Assembly (NCBI GenBank): GCA_017462125.1
Contig: JAFTRQ010000122.1
Location: 1-64,000, forward strand
Direction of reading: 5' to 3'
DNA: 64,000 nt
From: Clostridia bacterium
GTDB lineage: Bacteria; Bacillota_A; Clostridia; Oscillospirales; CAG-272
A program made the position numbers and the translations under genes. Under the pieces are notes generated by a model that was given only the letters and a program-made list of their open reading frames with translations, made no database searches and had not been told where the DNA came from. Of the stretch, positions 1 through 8,824 are shown one piece after another. How positions within the stretch are numbered: the stretch's first letter is position 1; every line of letters begins with the position of its first letter.

Positions 1-287
1 CCATTCTCTCTACACTCAAGTCCTTCAGAGACGAGTATGTTGCTCACGTAGTTGACAAGCAGTGTCCCGCAAAGGTATGTAAGAACCTTATGTCTTACGT
101 TATCGAGAAGGACAGCTGTTGGGGCTGCGGACTCTGTGCAAGACAGTGTCCCGTTGACGCGATTTCCGTCACCGACTACACAGCTCCCGGCAAGAAGAAG
201 CCCGCATACACAATTGATGCCAACAAGTGCGTTAAGTGCGGTCTTTGTATGTCTTCTTGTAAGTTCAAGGCAATTGTGAAGAAATAA
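1..287 (+). CDS. NADH-binding hydrogenase/dehydrogenase subunit (HydB/NuoF-like), C-terminal end
   Basis: Only the last 95 codons are in the window; the reading frame runs from base 3 and the gene starts upstream. The visible part is the end of the NuoF 4Fe-4S region followed by a two-cluster ferredoxin tail with CWGCGLCARQCP and CVKCGLCMSSC. This is the tail found on HydB/HndC-type subunits, which bind NADH and FMN and pass electrons to an [FeFe] hydrogenase. It ends 14 bases before the hydrogenase start, so the two are almost certainly one operon and one cytoplasmic complex. In families of this type the complex couples NADH and reduced ferredoxin to H2. The flavin domain is outside the window, so bifurcating and simple NADH-dependent types cannot be told apart. 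Confidence 0.88.
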   Translation, partial: ILSTLKSFRDEYVAHVVDKQCPAKVCKNLMSYVIEKDSCWGCGLCARQCPVDAISVTDYTAPGKKKPAYTIDANKCVKCGLCMSSCKFKAIVKK

Positions 288-301
288 GGGGGATACCACA
301 C

Positions 302-2068
302 ATGGCAAAGATAAATATTAAAATTGAAGGCGTTTCCTATCAGGTTGAAGAGGGAATGACCATACTTGAAGCTGCAAAGGCTTGCGGATACGAAATCCCC
401 ACTCTTTGCGCATTCAACCACGGTGAGTGCAACAAGGGCTCCTGCCGCGTATGTCTTGTTGAAGCAACAGGCGCTCGCGGTCTCGTAGCATCCTGTGTAT
501 ATCCCGTAAACGAGGGTATGGAGATCACCATCTCCTCCCCCAAGGCAGTAGCGGCAAGAAGAGCAAGCGTTGAGCTTCTTCTCTCCAACCACTCCATGCT
601 CTGCCAGACCTGCGACAAGAACGAGAAGTGTGAGCTTCTTCACGTTGCTCGTCTCACCGGTGCTCGTGACAATATGTTCCAGGGAACAAAGACCGAGACA
701 ACCGTTGATATGATCAGCCCCTCTATCGTAAGAGACACCTCCAAGTGCGTTCTCTGCGGTCGTTGCGTAGCTCGTTGCTCCAATGCTCACGGAAGCGGCG
801 TTATCGGCTTCCAGAACAGAGGCTTTAAGACCATCATCGGCCCTGCAGAAAACAGAAGCTTCACCGAGTCTCCCTGTATTCTCTGCGGACAGTGCGTAAA
901 CGTATGTCCCACAGGTGCTCTTATGGAAAAGAGCGAGATCGATAAGGTTGACGCTGCTATGAAAGCAGGTAAGTACGTTGTAGTTCAGACCGCTCCCGCT
1001 GTAAGAGCTGCTCTCGGCGAGGAATTCGGTATGAAGATCGGTACTCCCGTAACAGGCAAGATGGTAGCTGCTCTTAAGAGACTCGGCTTCAAGAAGGTAT
1101 TCGATACCAACTATGCGGCTGACCTCACAATTATGGAAGAGGCAACCGAGCTTCTCGGCAGAATCAAGAACGGTGGCGCACTTCCTATGATCACCTCTTG
1201 CTCTCCCGGTTGGGTCAACTACGCTGAGCTTTACTACGGTGATTGTCTCGATCACCTCTCCTCCTGCAAGTCTCCTCACGAGATGATGGGTGCTGTTCTT
1301 AAGCACTACTATGCAGCGAAGATCGGCGTTGCTCCCGAAGATATGTACGTTGTTTCCATTATGCCTTGTACCGCTAAGAAGTACGAGAAGGAAAGAGATC
1401 AGCTTAAGACAGAAGGTCTTATGGACGTTGATGCAGTTCTTACAACAAGAGAACTTGGCAAGCTCATCAAGAGAAGCGGTATCAACTTCGCTAAGCTTCC
1501 CGACGAAGAGTTCGATAACGACATTATCGGTGAGTACACCGGTGCAGGCGTTATCTTCGGTGTAACCGGAGGCGTTATGGAGGCTGCTGTAAGAACTGCT
1601 AACTTCGTTCTTACAGGTAAGGAGATCGAAGGTGTTAAGTTCGAGGCTGCAAGAGGATTTGACGGCATCAAGGAAGCAAGCCTTGACCTTAACGGTATGA
1701 CTGTTAATATCGCTATCGCTCACGGTATGAAGAACGCAAAGGTTCTCCTCGACGAGATCCGCGCAGGTACCTCTAAGTACCACTTCATCGAGATCATGGG
1801 ATGTCCCGGCGGTTGTATCAACGGCGGCGGTCAGCCCTACGTAAGAGAGTGCTTCCTTCCCAATGAGGATGCAGATATCATGGACACCTACAAGGAAAAG
1901 AGAGCAGCAGCGCTCTACACCGAGGACGAGAGACAGGTACTTCGCCAGTCCCACAACAATCCTCAGATCAAGGCGCTCTACGATGAGTTCCTTGGTGAGC
2001 CCAACTCTCACAAGGCTCATGAGCTCCTCCACACATCCTACGTTGCAAGAGAGAAGTTCCCTAAATAA
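302..2068 (+). CDS. hydA: [FeFe] hydrogenase catalytic subunit HydA (NADH-dependent, HndD-type)
   Basis: The 588-residue protein carries, in order, an N-terminal 2Fe-2S domain (Cys36, 48, 51, 65), a His-Cys3 cluster region, a two-cluster ferredoxin domain (CVLCGRCVARC and CILCGQCVNVC, about residues 140-205), the H-cluster domain, and the C-terminal small-subunit region. The H-cluster signatures are TSCSPGW at residues 298-304, MPCTAKK, and GCPGGCINGGGQP. It evolves or takes up H2 with electrons from the upstream NADH-binding subunit. A GGGGG ribosome site lies 5' of the ATG. One oddity: the L1 signature has Ser301 where the second Cys of TSCCP is usual; that Cys is the proton-relay residue in well-studied enzymes. 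A strong terminator follows, so HydA ends the operon. Confidence 0.96.
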   Translation: MAKINIKIEGVSYQVEEGMTILEAAKACGYEIPTLCAFNHGECNKGSCRVCLVEATGARGLVASCVYPVNEGMEITISSPKAVAARRASVELLLSNHSMLCQTCDKNEKCELLHVARLTGARDNMFQGTKTETTVDMISPSIVRDTSKCVLCGRCVARCSNAHGSGVIGFQNRGFKTIIGPAENRSFTESPCILCGQCVNVCPTGALMEKSEIDKVDAAMKAGKYVVVQTAPAVRAALGEEFGMKIGTPVTGKMVAALKRLGFKKVFDTNYAADLTIMEEATELLGRIKNGGALPMITSCSPGWVNYAELYYGDCLDHLSSCKSPHEMMGAVLKHYYAAKIGVAPEDMYVVSIMPCTAKKYEKERDQLKTEGLMDVDAVLTTRELGKLIKRSGINFAKLPDEEFDNDIIGEYTGAGVIFGVTGGVMEAAVRTANFVLTGKEIEGVKFEAARGFDGIKEASLDLNGMTVNIAIAHGMKNAKVLLDEIRAGTSKYHFIEIMGCPGGCINGGGQPYVRECFLPNEDADIMDTYKEKRAAALYTEDERQVLRQSHNNPQIKALYDEFLGEPNSHKAHELLHTSYVAREKFPK

Positions 2069-2084
2069 TAAAATGAAAATTTTT

Positions 2085-2116
2085 ACTCACTGCGCTTTAT
2101 GCGCAGTGAGTTTTTT
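2085..2116 (+). terminator. Rho-independent terminator after hydA
   Basis: An 11-bp stem (ACTCACTGCGC with GCGCAGTGAGT) has a five-base TTTAT loop and is followed by a run of T. It closes the hydrogenase operon. Confidence 0.92.
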
Positions 2117-2158
2117 GTATATTGCAGTATGTTTTTTGCATTAATTCTTCTTTTTTCG

Positions 2159-2187
2159 TTGACAATGGAAGCTTTGAATGGTATAAT
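2159..2187 (+). promoter_or_regulatory. SigA promoter for the GH127-like gene
   Basis: Perfect TTGACA (2159-2164) and TATAAT (2182-2187) are separated by 17 bases. The transcript would start about 25 bases before the ATG at 2221. It probably serves both glycosidase genes that follow. Confidence 0.88.
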
Positions 2188-2220
2188 TTCAGTAAAGACT
2201 CATCTTTGGGAGGATTTATT

Positions 2221-4110
2221 ATGATCAACAATAAAATTCACGAATTGGATAATATCACCGCATATCGATTTGACGGTGAGATCAATATGAAGCTTCACGG
2301 AATCTTCGCCGACTCCGTTAAATTCATCGAGCGCAACCAGCTATGCGACGTTGAGCTTTGGAAAAAATTTGTAAATCAGTACCGTATTCAGATCGATGGC
2401 GAAAAGGGAATCTGGAGATGCGAATATTGGGGAAAAATGATGCGCGGCGCGTGTATGATCCTCTCATACACCAAAAATGACGGCATCTACCGCATTATCG
2501 AAGCCTCCGTGCGCGATATGCTTACCACACAGGAGGAAAACGGACGTTTCTCCACGTACACGCTTGATACCGAATTTACCTCTTGGGATCTGTGGGGCAG
2601 AAAGTACGTTATGCTCGGTATGCAATACTTCCTTGAGATCTGCCGCGATCAAGCACTTGCTGAACAAATCGTAGCAGCCATTTGCCGCCACGCTGATTAC
2701 ATCATCGAGCACATCGGCCCCGAAAAGGACGGCAAAAAGGAGATCTACAAGGCCACCCGCCATTGGAAGGGTCTCAACTCCTGCTCGATCCTTGAGCCGA
2801 TGGTCAAGCTCTACCGTATGACAGGTGAAAAAAGATATCTTGATTTCTCCGAATACATCATTTCTACAGGATTTATCGATGACGGTAACCTGATCGAGCT
2901 TGCATATCAGAACGAGATCGCGCCTCACGAATATCCCGTTGTCAAGGCATACGAAATGATGTCCTGCTTCGAGGGACTTCTTCAGTATTATAAGATCACA
3001 GGCATCGAAAAGCATAAGGTTGCACTTCTGAATCTCGGTCATAGAATCATTGACGGAGAGCTCAGCGTAATCGGCTGTAGCGGTTGTACACACGAGCTGT
3101 TTGACCATACCTCTGTCAAGCAGACGCAAACTGATTATAAGGGCATCGTGCAGGAGACCTGCGTGACGGTTACGTGGATGAAATTTGCAGAGGCGCTCCT
3201 CGAGCTTTCGGGTGACGTAGCCTTTGCCGACGCCATCGAGCAAAGCTTTTATAACGCTTATCTCGGCTCCTTCAATACCGAGCGCGCGCTGACGTCAAGA
3301 TATCCCCAGACACCGGACGTTCCTCAGGTCCTGCCCTTTGACAGCTATAGCCCTCTCACCGCGGACAGACGAGGCAGACAGGTTGGCGGATATAACATTT
3401 TCCCCGACGGAACCTTTTACGGTTGCTGTGCTTGTATTGCCGCCGCCGGATCGGGTATCATTCCGAGATTTGCACTTCTGAAAAACAGCGCCGGCATCGT
3501 GATCAACTTTTACGAATCCGGCGAGATAACTACTCACACTCCTTCCTCAAAGCAGCTCAGAATCATCACCGACACCTGCTATCCCGTTGACGGTAAGGTA
3601 ACGCTTACTTTAGAGCTTGAAAATAGCGAATCCTTCGCCCTTTCCTTGCGTATTCCCGCTTGGTGCAGAGAAGCGAAGCTGACCGTAAACGGAGATGCAA
3701 CAACCGTCAGCGCAGGATATGCAACGGTTACGAGAGAGTGGTGTAACGGTGATACCGTTGTGCTTGATATGCCTATGCCGGTAGAAAGAATCCTTCCTCC
3801 TGCGGGAGCTGACAACGAGGACGTTTTTGCCGCTTACCGTCGCGGTCCTGTCGTTCTCGCCGCTGATGCAAGATTGGCAGATCCTCGCTCTGTGATTGAG
3901 ATCGCTTGCGATGAGAACGGACTTGCAGACGGAAAGCTTGTTGATTGTCTTGAAATTAATGATAGCTTCGTTTGCGTTGAGCTTGCCAAAACCGACGGTG
4001 AAAAGGTGCGCCTGATCAATTATTCCTCCGCAGGAAAGACGTGGGAAAAGGATTCCGAGTGTGCGGCTTGGCTTTATAAAAAAGCAATTTCCGACGTGGC
4101 GGAATCATGA
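2221..4110 (+). CDS. GH127-like (DUF1680) beta-L-arabinofuranosidase-type glycosidase
   Basis: The 629-residue protein has the all-alpha (alpha/alpha)6-barrel layout of the DUF1680/GH127 family and a C-terminal beta-sandwich. Known members remove beta-L-arabinofuranose with a zinc-bound catalytic cysteine. The matching residues are visible: Glu312 and Cys314 in the ETC motif, and Cys402 and Cys403 in GCCAC, with spacing close to the Glu338/Cys340/Cys417/Cys418 set of HypBA1. The ATG at 2221 is chosen because GGGAGG sits 8 bases upstream. No signal peptide is seen, so it should act on imported oligosaccharides in the cytoplasm. It is followed 44 bases later by a GH36-like gene, and both may degrade side chains of plant polysaccharides. 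Substrate is inferred from family only. Confidence 0.85.
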   Translation: MINNKIHELDNITAYRFDGEINMKLHGIFADSVKFIERNQLCDVELWKKFVNQYRIQIDGEKGIWRCEYWGKMMRGACMILSYTKNDGIYRIIEASVRDMLTTQEENGRFSTYTLDTEFTSWDLWGRKYVMLGMQYFLEICRDQALAEQIVAAICRHADYIIEHIGPEKDGKKEIYKATRHWKGLNSCSILEPMVKLYRMTGEKRYLDFSEYIISTGFIDDGNLIELAYQNEIAPHEYPVVKAYEMMSCFEGLLQYYKITGIEKHKVALLNLGHRIIDGELSVIGCSGCTHELFDHTSVKQTQTDYKGIVQETCVTVTWMKFAEALLELSGDVAFADAIEQSFYNAYLGSFNTERALTSRYPQTPDVPQVLPFDSYSPLTADRRGRQVGGYNIFPDGTFYGCCACIAAAGSGIIPRFALLKNSAGIVINFYESGEITTHTPSSKQLRIITDTCYPVDGKVTLTLELENSESFALSLRIPAWCREAKLTVNGDATTVSAGYATVTREWCNGDTVVLDMPMPVERILPPAGADNEDVFAAYRRGPVVLAADARLADPRSVIEIACDENGLADGKLVDCLEINDSFVCVELAKTDGEKVRLINYSSAGKTWEKDSECAAWLYKKAISDVAES

Positions 4111-4154
4111 TCCCGAATCGAGTCATTTTAGCAAAATAAGTTGAGGGATTAATA

Positions 4155-6074
4155 ATGAAAATTTATGCAAAGCAATATGAAAAAGAGAAGCGCTCTAAAG
4201 GAACCTTTGGCAACATCGGATCTCCCGTTTGCTCTATGAAAATTGAGGAATCGAACGGCGTTACCTTAGTATATGCAAACGTAGTTACGCAATCTTCTCT
4301 TGATCCCGACTTTGGTGTTGGCATCGATATTCCTTTTAAAGGAAGATATATGGCGGACTTCAGAAGCAGTCAATTCTGGTGTCAGCCTGCTTTCGGAAGC
4401 GATCCGTCCAAAATTCCCGATCAAACACAGTACCTTCTTTACGAAAAGGAGGATGGAAGCTTTGGCGTGATCCTACCCGTTGTAAGCGATACCTACCGTT
4501 GCGTGCTCGTCGGCAAAAATGAAAGCACACTGACCGCCAAGCTTTATTCCGGATACCGTAAGCTTTGCTCCTGTCAAGCACTTGCCTTCGTTACGGCAGA
4601 GGGAAGTGATCCCCACGAATTGACCGAAAAATGCGTAACGGAAGCGTTAAAGGCTCTCGGAAGCGGCATCCCCCACAGAAAGGACCGCAGATACCCCGAA
4701 ACCTTTGAATATCTCGGTTGGTGCTCTTGGGATGCGATGCAGATCCGTGTCAATCACGATGGATTGCTTGAGAAATGCAGGGAATTCAAAGACAAAGGAA
4801 TACCCGTGCGTTGGGTGTTGTTTGACGATATGTGGGCAAACGTCCGTGATTTTCACGGCCATACCTATAATAGCTTCAGCGATATGTGCAGGCTGATGCA
4901 TTCAAGCGCACTTTACGACTATGAAGCAGATCCCATACGTTTCCCGTCGGGACTTGCAAAATGCATAGAGGACATCAAGAAGCAGGGCTTTATGGCAGGC
5001 ATCTGGTATCCCATCACAGGATATTGGCGCGGTATAGAAAAGGATAGCCCCGCATTTGATAAACTCAAAAATTATCTTATCGAAACCGACGACGGCATTT
5101 TCGTCCCCGATTTTCTCCGCGAAAAATCCTTTGGCTATTTCCATACGATCAACAGCTTTTTGAAAAAATGCGGCGCTGATTTCATCAAGATCGATAATCA
5201 AAGCGCATATACCCGTTTTTATAACGATCTGGCGCCGATCGGCGAGGCCGCTCGCTCTTATCACGACGGAATGGAAGCCGCGGCAGGCGCCGTGTTCGAT
5301 AACGCTATGATCAACTGTATGGGAATGTCCTCCGAGGATATGTGGAATCGCTCCGCAAGCGCAATCTCGCGCTGCAGTAACGATTTTCAGCCTGAAAACC
5401 GTCCTTGGTTTGCAAGCCATATGCTGCAATGCGCCTACAATTCCATGATCCAAGGTCAGTTTTATTGGTGCGATTGGGATATGTGGTGGACGGATGACGG
5501 ACAGGCGCTGAAGAACAGCCTTGCCCGCGCCGTAAGCGGTGGCCCGATCTACGTCAGCGATCAGATCGGCAGAAGCCACGCGCGGATTCTGGAGCCCTTG
5601 GCATTGAGCAACGGAAAAATCCTTCGTTGCGATCGCCCCGCAACACCTACAGCAGATTGCCTTTGCTCTGATCCCACAGCCTCGGGAAAGCCTATGAAGA
5701 TACAAAACATCTGCAACGGCAGCGGTGTGATGGTTCTGTACAACCTCGACGCTCAGAATAATACCGTATCGGGCGAGATCAGCCCCTCGCAGATTCCCGA
5801 GCTTGAGGGTGAGGAATTCGCGGTTTACTCCCATTTTGATAAAACGGTAAAAATTCTGAAGCGCAACGAAAAGCTCAGCATTACACTTACCGATAACGAC
5901 GACCTTGCACTCTACGTATTCTTGCCTTATGAGAACGGATTCGCGGCGATCGGCAGAACCGATAAATTCATCTCTCCCGCTACCGTAGCATCTGTTCATG
6001 ACGAAAAAATCATTTTGAAGGAAGACGGCCCCTACGCCTTCGTTAAGGACGGAAAGCTCGTCTTTTCCGAATAA
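4155..6074 (+). CDS. GH36-type alpha-galactosidase / raffinose synthase-Sip1-like glycosidase
   Basis: The 639-residue protein matches the raffinose synthase/seed imbibition (Sip1) branch of GH36. A beta-rich N-terminal domain precedes a TIM barrel that begins near YLGWCSWDAM (about residue 190). The retaining nucleophile is likely Asp347 in FIKIDNQ, and the acid/base is in CDWDMWW (Asp440 or Asp442). In bacteria this branch generally includes alpha-galactosidases acting on raffinose-type sugars; true transfer activity is mainly from plants. No signal peptide is present. TTGAGGG precedes the ATG. It is co-directional with the GH127-like gene and ends at a strong terminator, so the pair looks like one operon. 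Confidence 0.84.
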   Translation: MKIYAKQYEKEKRSKGTFGNIGSPVCSMKIEESNGVTLVYANVVTQSSLDPDFGVGIDIPFKGRYMADFRSSQFWCQPAFGSDPSKIPDQTQYLLYEKEDGSFGVILPVVSDTYRCVLVGKNESTLTAKLYSGYRKLCSCQALAFVTAEGSDPHELTEKCVTEALKALGSGIPHRKDRRYPETFEYLGWCSWDAMQIRVNHDGLLEKCREFKDKGIPVRWVLFDDMWANVRDFHGHTYNSFSDMCRLMHSSALYDYEADPIRFPSGLAKCIEDIKKQGFMAGIWYPITGYWRGIEKDSPAFDKLKNYLIETDDGIFVPDFLREKSFGYFHTINSFLKKCGADFIKIDNQSAYTRFYNDLAPIGEAARSYHDGMEAAAGAVFDNAMINCMGMSSEDMWNRSASAISRCSNDFQPENRPWFASHMLQCAYNSMIQGQFYWCDWDMWWTDDGQALKNSLARAVSGGPIYVSDQIGRSHARILEPLALSNGKILRCDRPATPTADCLCSDPTASGKPMKIQNICNGSGVMVLYNLDAQNNTVSGEISPSQIPELEGEEFAVYSHFDKTVKILKRNEKLSITLTDNDDLALYVFLPYENGFAAIGRTDKFISPATVASVHDEKIILKEDGPYAFVKDGKLVFSE

Positions 6075-6079
6075 CACGA

Positions 6080-6128
6080 AAAAATCGATAAAATATCTCG
6101 CCAATGCGACGGTATTTTATCGATTTTT
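6080..6128 (+). terminator. Terminator after the GH127/GH36 operon
   Basis: A 16-bp perfect stem (AAAAATCGATAAAATA with TATTTTATCGATTTTT) ends in T residues. The A-rich left arm means it could also work on the minus strand. Confidence 0.88.
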
Positions 6129-6151
6129 CAATTAAATTTATCAATTTATCA

Positions 6152-6180
6152 TTGCTAAAAAAATGCAAATTTGATATAAT
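6152..6180 (+). promoter_or_regulatory. SigA promoter for the DegT gene
   Basis: TTGCTA (6152-6157) and perfect TATAAT (6175-6180) are spaced by 17 bases. The start codon of the aminotransferase gene is 72 bases downstream of the -10. Confidence 0.7.
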
Positions 6181-6252
6181 GAAGTAAAGATGCAGTATTA
6201 TGCATGATCAAATTCTTATTTAATTCAATTATTATTTTGGAGGTAAAATATT

Positions 6253-7563
6253 ATGGGAAAACAGACAACCGATTTCAGATATAACACAGGCGCTACTAAG
6301 GTGCCGTGGGCAGCAGTCGGCGAGAACTACAACGTTCACGACCTTATGGAGATCATCCGCTTCCTTATGCAGGGTGAGGGCAAGGAGTACGAGGATGCGC
6401 TTGAGGCGGTCTGGACTCAGGTCAAGAAGCTTGACGCGCTTGCAACACCTCCCGGAAAGCTCTCTCTCGGAAGCAAGGTAGAGGCTGCCGAGGCGGCTTG
6501 CAACGAGTACCTTAAGACAGAATCCTCCACCTTCGTTACCAATGCCACCGCAGGCTTTGAGATCGCTTATAAATACGCAAACCTCAAGGCAGGCGACGAG
6601 GTTATCGTTCCCGCTATCACCTTCGTTGCAACCATGGCTTATCCTCTTGCTATCGGATGTAAGCTCGTCTTTGCTGACGTAGATCCCAGAACCATCAATA
6701 TGGACCCCGCAGACGTTGCTCGCAAGATCACTCCCAAAACCAAGATGATCGTTCCCGTGCATATCGGCGGCTATCCCGTTGATCTTGATCCAATTCTCGA
6801 GCTTGCAAAGAAGCATAACATCGTTGTCCTTGAGGATGCGGCTCATGCTTTCGGTGCAATGTATAAGGGCAGAATGGTTGGTACTATCGGTGACTTCGGT
6901 GCATTCTCCATGCACGAGGTTAAGAACATCACCTCCTTCGGTGAGGGCGGTATCCTCTGTACCTCTATCCCCGGATATACTCCTCATATGAAGAGAGCCC
7001 GCTTCCTGGGTCTTGACTTCACTTGCCCCATCAAGGATTGGCTCTACAATATCACGCCCATCCCCGGTAAGGAAGAGCCCTTTGTTGCCGGCAACTCGTC
7101 CACTACCGAGATTCAAGGTCTTGGTCTCACACTTCAGATTGCGAGAAATGAGGAAATTATTGCAATGCGCCGCAAGGCAGCTGCTTATCTCTCCGAAAGA
7201 TTCGCTGAGAACGATGCAATCATTCCTCAGCTTCTTGACAGCGATGAGATAAAGCCCACATACCACTTGTATCTTCTCCAAATCGACCCCGCAAAGGCAG
7301 GTGGAGACGTTCAGACACTTAAGAAGAAGCTGGATGAAAAGGGCGTTACTCAGATCGCCCACTTCGGTCCCCTCTATCGCTTCAAGATCGTTCAGGATAT
7401 GGGTTACGACTCCGACGAGATCGCAAAAACATGTCCCGTATGCGAAGAGGTGTTCTACAAGAGATTTACCCACCTTCCTCTTTACGGACTCTCCGACGAG
7501 CAGCTTGAATATATGGCTGACGCGGTTCTCGCATCCGTTGCCGAAATGCAGCGCGGCGAATAA
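6253..7563 (+). CDS. DegT/DnrJ/EryC1/StrS-family PLP aminotransferase
   Basis: The 436-residue protein is a fold-type I PLP enzyme of the sugar aminotransferase family. Lys224 in MHEVKNITSFGEGG is the expected Schiff-base lysine, and Asp195 in EDAAHAFGA is the residue that pairs with the pyridine nitrogen. Members transfer an amino group from Glu or Gln onto a keto sugar, often an NDP-sugar; a few act as dehydratases. The Lys is present, so an aminotransferase is favoured. TTTTGGAGG sits upstream of the ATG. The next gene is a Gfo/Idh/MocA dehydrogenase; such a pair can oxidise a sugar hydroxyl and then aminate the ketone, which is inference here. The substrate is unknown. Confidence 0.87.
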   Translation: MGKQTTDFRYNTGATKVPWAAVGENYNVHDLMEIIRFLMQGEGKEYEDALEAVWTQVKKLDALATPPGKLSLGSKVEAAEAACNEYLKTESSTFVTNATAGFEIAYKYANLKAGDEVIVPAITFVATMAYPLAIGCKLVFADVDPRTINMDPADVARKITPKTKMIVPVHIGGYPVDLDPILELAKKHNIVVLEDAAHAFGAMYKGRMVGTIGDFGAFSMHEVKNITSFGEGGILCTSIPGYTPHMKRARFLGLDFTCPIKDWLYNITPIPGKEEPFVAGNSSTTEIQGLGLTLQIARNEEIIAMRRKAAAYLSERFAENDAIIPQLLDSDEIKPTYHLYLLQIDPAKAGGDVQTLKKKLDEKGVTQIAHFGPLYRFKIVQDMGYDSDEIAKTCPVCEEVFYKRFTHLPLYGLSDEQLEYMADAVLASVAEMQRGE

Positions 7564-7583
7564 TCGTCTTCATTTTGTTATCC

Positions 7584-7619
7584 TATGTGCCTTTGTGTCC
7601 CTGACGCAAAGGCACATGT
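7584..7619 (+). other. Hairpin between DegT and Gfo/Idh genes
   Basis: An inverted repeat (ATGTGCCTTTG with CAAAGGCACAT, separated by about a dozen bases) lies in the 100-base gap. It has no T run, so it may be a processing or stability element or a weak terminator. Confidence 0.55.
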
Positions 7620-7663
7620 ATAAAATGTAAAATTCCAACAAATAAGAAAGGAATTTAGTGAAT

Positions 7664-8704
7664 ATGAGAAAAATCAAATGGGGCGTAATCGGATGCGGCG
7701 GCATTGCAGATCGCAGAACGCTTCCCGGAATGATGCTTGCAAATAATTGCGAGCTTGTTGCCGTTATGGACGTCAATGCCGATTTCGCAGAAAAATGCAA
7801 AGAAAAATACGGCGCAAAGTACGCTTTTACCAATTATAACGATCTGCTTGCTCTCGATGAGATCGAGGCAGTTTATATTGCATCCCCCGTATTTTGCCAT
7901 AAGGAGCAGGCACTTGCAGCCGCGAAAGCCAAAAAGCACATCCTGCTCGAAAAGCCTATGGGCCTTACCGTTGCAGATTCCGAAGAGATCATTTCCGTCT
8001 GTGACAGCGAGGGAGTAAAGCTTGGTACAGGCTTTATGATGCGATTCCACGCGTACCATCAGGCGATCAAGAAAGTAATCGCGGAGGGAATGATCGGTGA
8101 TATTGTTTCTATGCGTGCACAGTTCACCTGCTGGTATCCCGAAATTGAAAACTGCTGGAGACAAAACAAAGAGCTCTCCGGTGGCGGTGCGCTTATGGAT
8201 ATGGGAATCCATTGCATCGACCTTCTTCAGTATCTCTCGGGCCTTGAGGCCGTCGAATGTGTTGGCTTTGCACAAAATCAAACCTTCAATTACAGCTCGG
8301 ACGACTCCGCAAGCGTTCTTATGAAAATGAACAACGGCGCGCTTGCGTACGTTGATGCAAATTTCAATATTCCCGACGCCGCCGCAAAATGTCCTCTCGA
8401 GTTTTATGGCACAAAGGGAAGCATCGTCGCCATCGGTACGCTATCGCAGGTTGAAGGCGGAACCGTTGAGGTTCTCGCTTGCCCCGAAGCAAAGGGCTAT
8501 GACGCACAGCAGGATCGATCCCTCGTTGAGCCCGTCAGCCTTGAGGTCGAGTTCGGTAATATGTACACCAAGGAGCTCGAGGCATTTACTAACGCCATTC
8601 TCACAGATACAGAGCCTCCCGTTAGTGGAAAGAACACCCTCTCCGTACAAAAGATCATCGAATCCGTCTACCGTTCGGGCGGTGTTGCGCAAAAGCTTTC
8701 ATAA
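7664..8704 (+). CDS. Gfo/Idh/MocA-family NAD(P)-dependent sugar oxidoreductase
   Basis: The 346-residue protein starts with a Rossmann motif (WGVIGCGGIA) and has the family's EKPMGLT dinucleotide/lysine motif (the Lys of EKP is the catalytic base or a binding residue), followed by the C-terminal alpha/beta domain with MDMGIHCIDLLQY. It would oxidise or reduce a sugar, inositol or related polyol. Either ATG at 7664 or GTG at 7658 could be the start; AGAAAGGA is 5 bases from the GTG and 11 from the ATG. It sits behind the DegT gene and before a strong terminator, so the two may act on one amino-sugar pathway. The exact substrate cannot be read from sequence. Confidence 0.85.
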   Translation: MRKIKWGVIGCGGIADRRTLPGMMLANNCELVAVMDVNADFAEKCKEKYGAKYAFTNYNDLLALDEIEAVYIASPVFCHKEQALAAAKAKKHILLEKPMGLTVADSEEIISVCDSEGVKLGTGFMMRFHAYHQAIKKVIAEGMIGDIVSMRAQFTCWYPEIENCWRQNKELSGGGALMDMGIHCIDLLQYLSGLEAVECVGFAQNQTFNYSSDDSASVLMKMNNGALAYVDANFNIPDAAAKCPLEFYGTKGSIVAIGTLSQVEGGTVEVLACPEAKGYDAQQDRSLVEPVSLEVEFGNMYTKELEAFTNAILTDTEPPVSGKNTLSVQKIIESVYRSGGVAQKLS

Positions 8705-8708
8705 TTTC

Positions 8709-8738
8709 AATCAGCCGCCTTGCGCGGCTGATTTTTTA
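8709..8738 (+). terminator. Terminator after Gfo/Idh gene
   Basis: A 10-bp stem (AATCAGCCGC with GCGGCTGATT) with a 5-base loop is followed by TTTTATT. Confidence 0.9.
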
Positions 8739-8762
8739 TTGTAAAAATTCATATTATGTATC

Positions 8763-8791
8763 TTGTTTCCATATCCCAAATGCGCTATAAT
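8763..8791 (+). promoter_or_regulatory. Promoter for sbcDC
   Basis: TTGTTT (8763-8768) and TATAAT (8786-8791) are spaced by 17 bases, 33 bases before the sbcD start. Confidence 0.72.
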
Positions 8792-8824
8792 ATAAGCAGA
8801 TACTTTGCTTACACGGAGATACAA

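Noticed and set aside
176..2032. Long open frame antisense to hydA
   Set aside because: It lies wholly opposite a gene with clear domains, has no ribosome site, and the Cys/Leu/Val-rich translation is a codon-bias artefact.
2122..2220. N-terminal extension of the GH127-like protein
   Set aside because: The in-frame upstream stretch includes the promoter and has no ribosome site; the ATG at 2221 has a good one.
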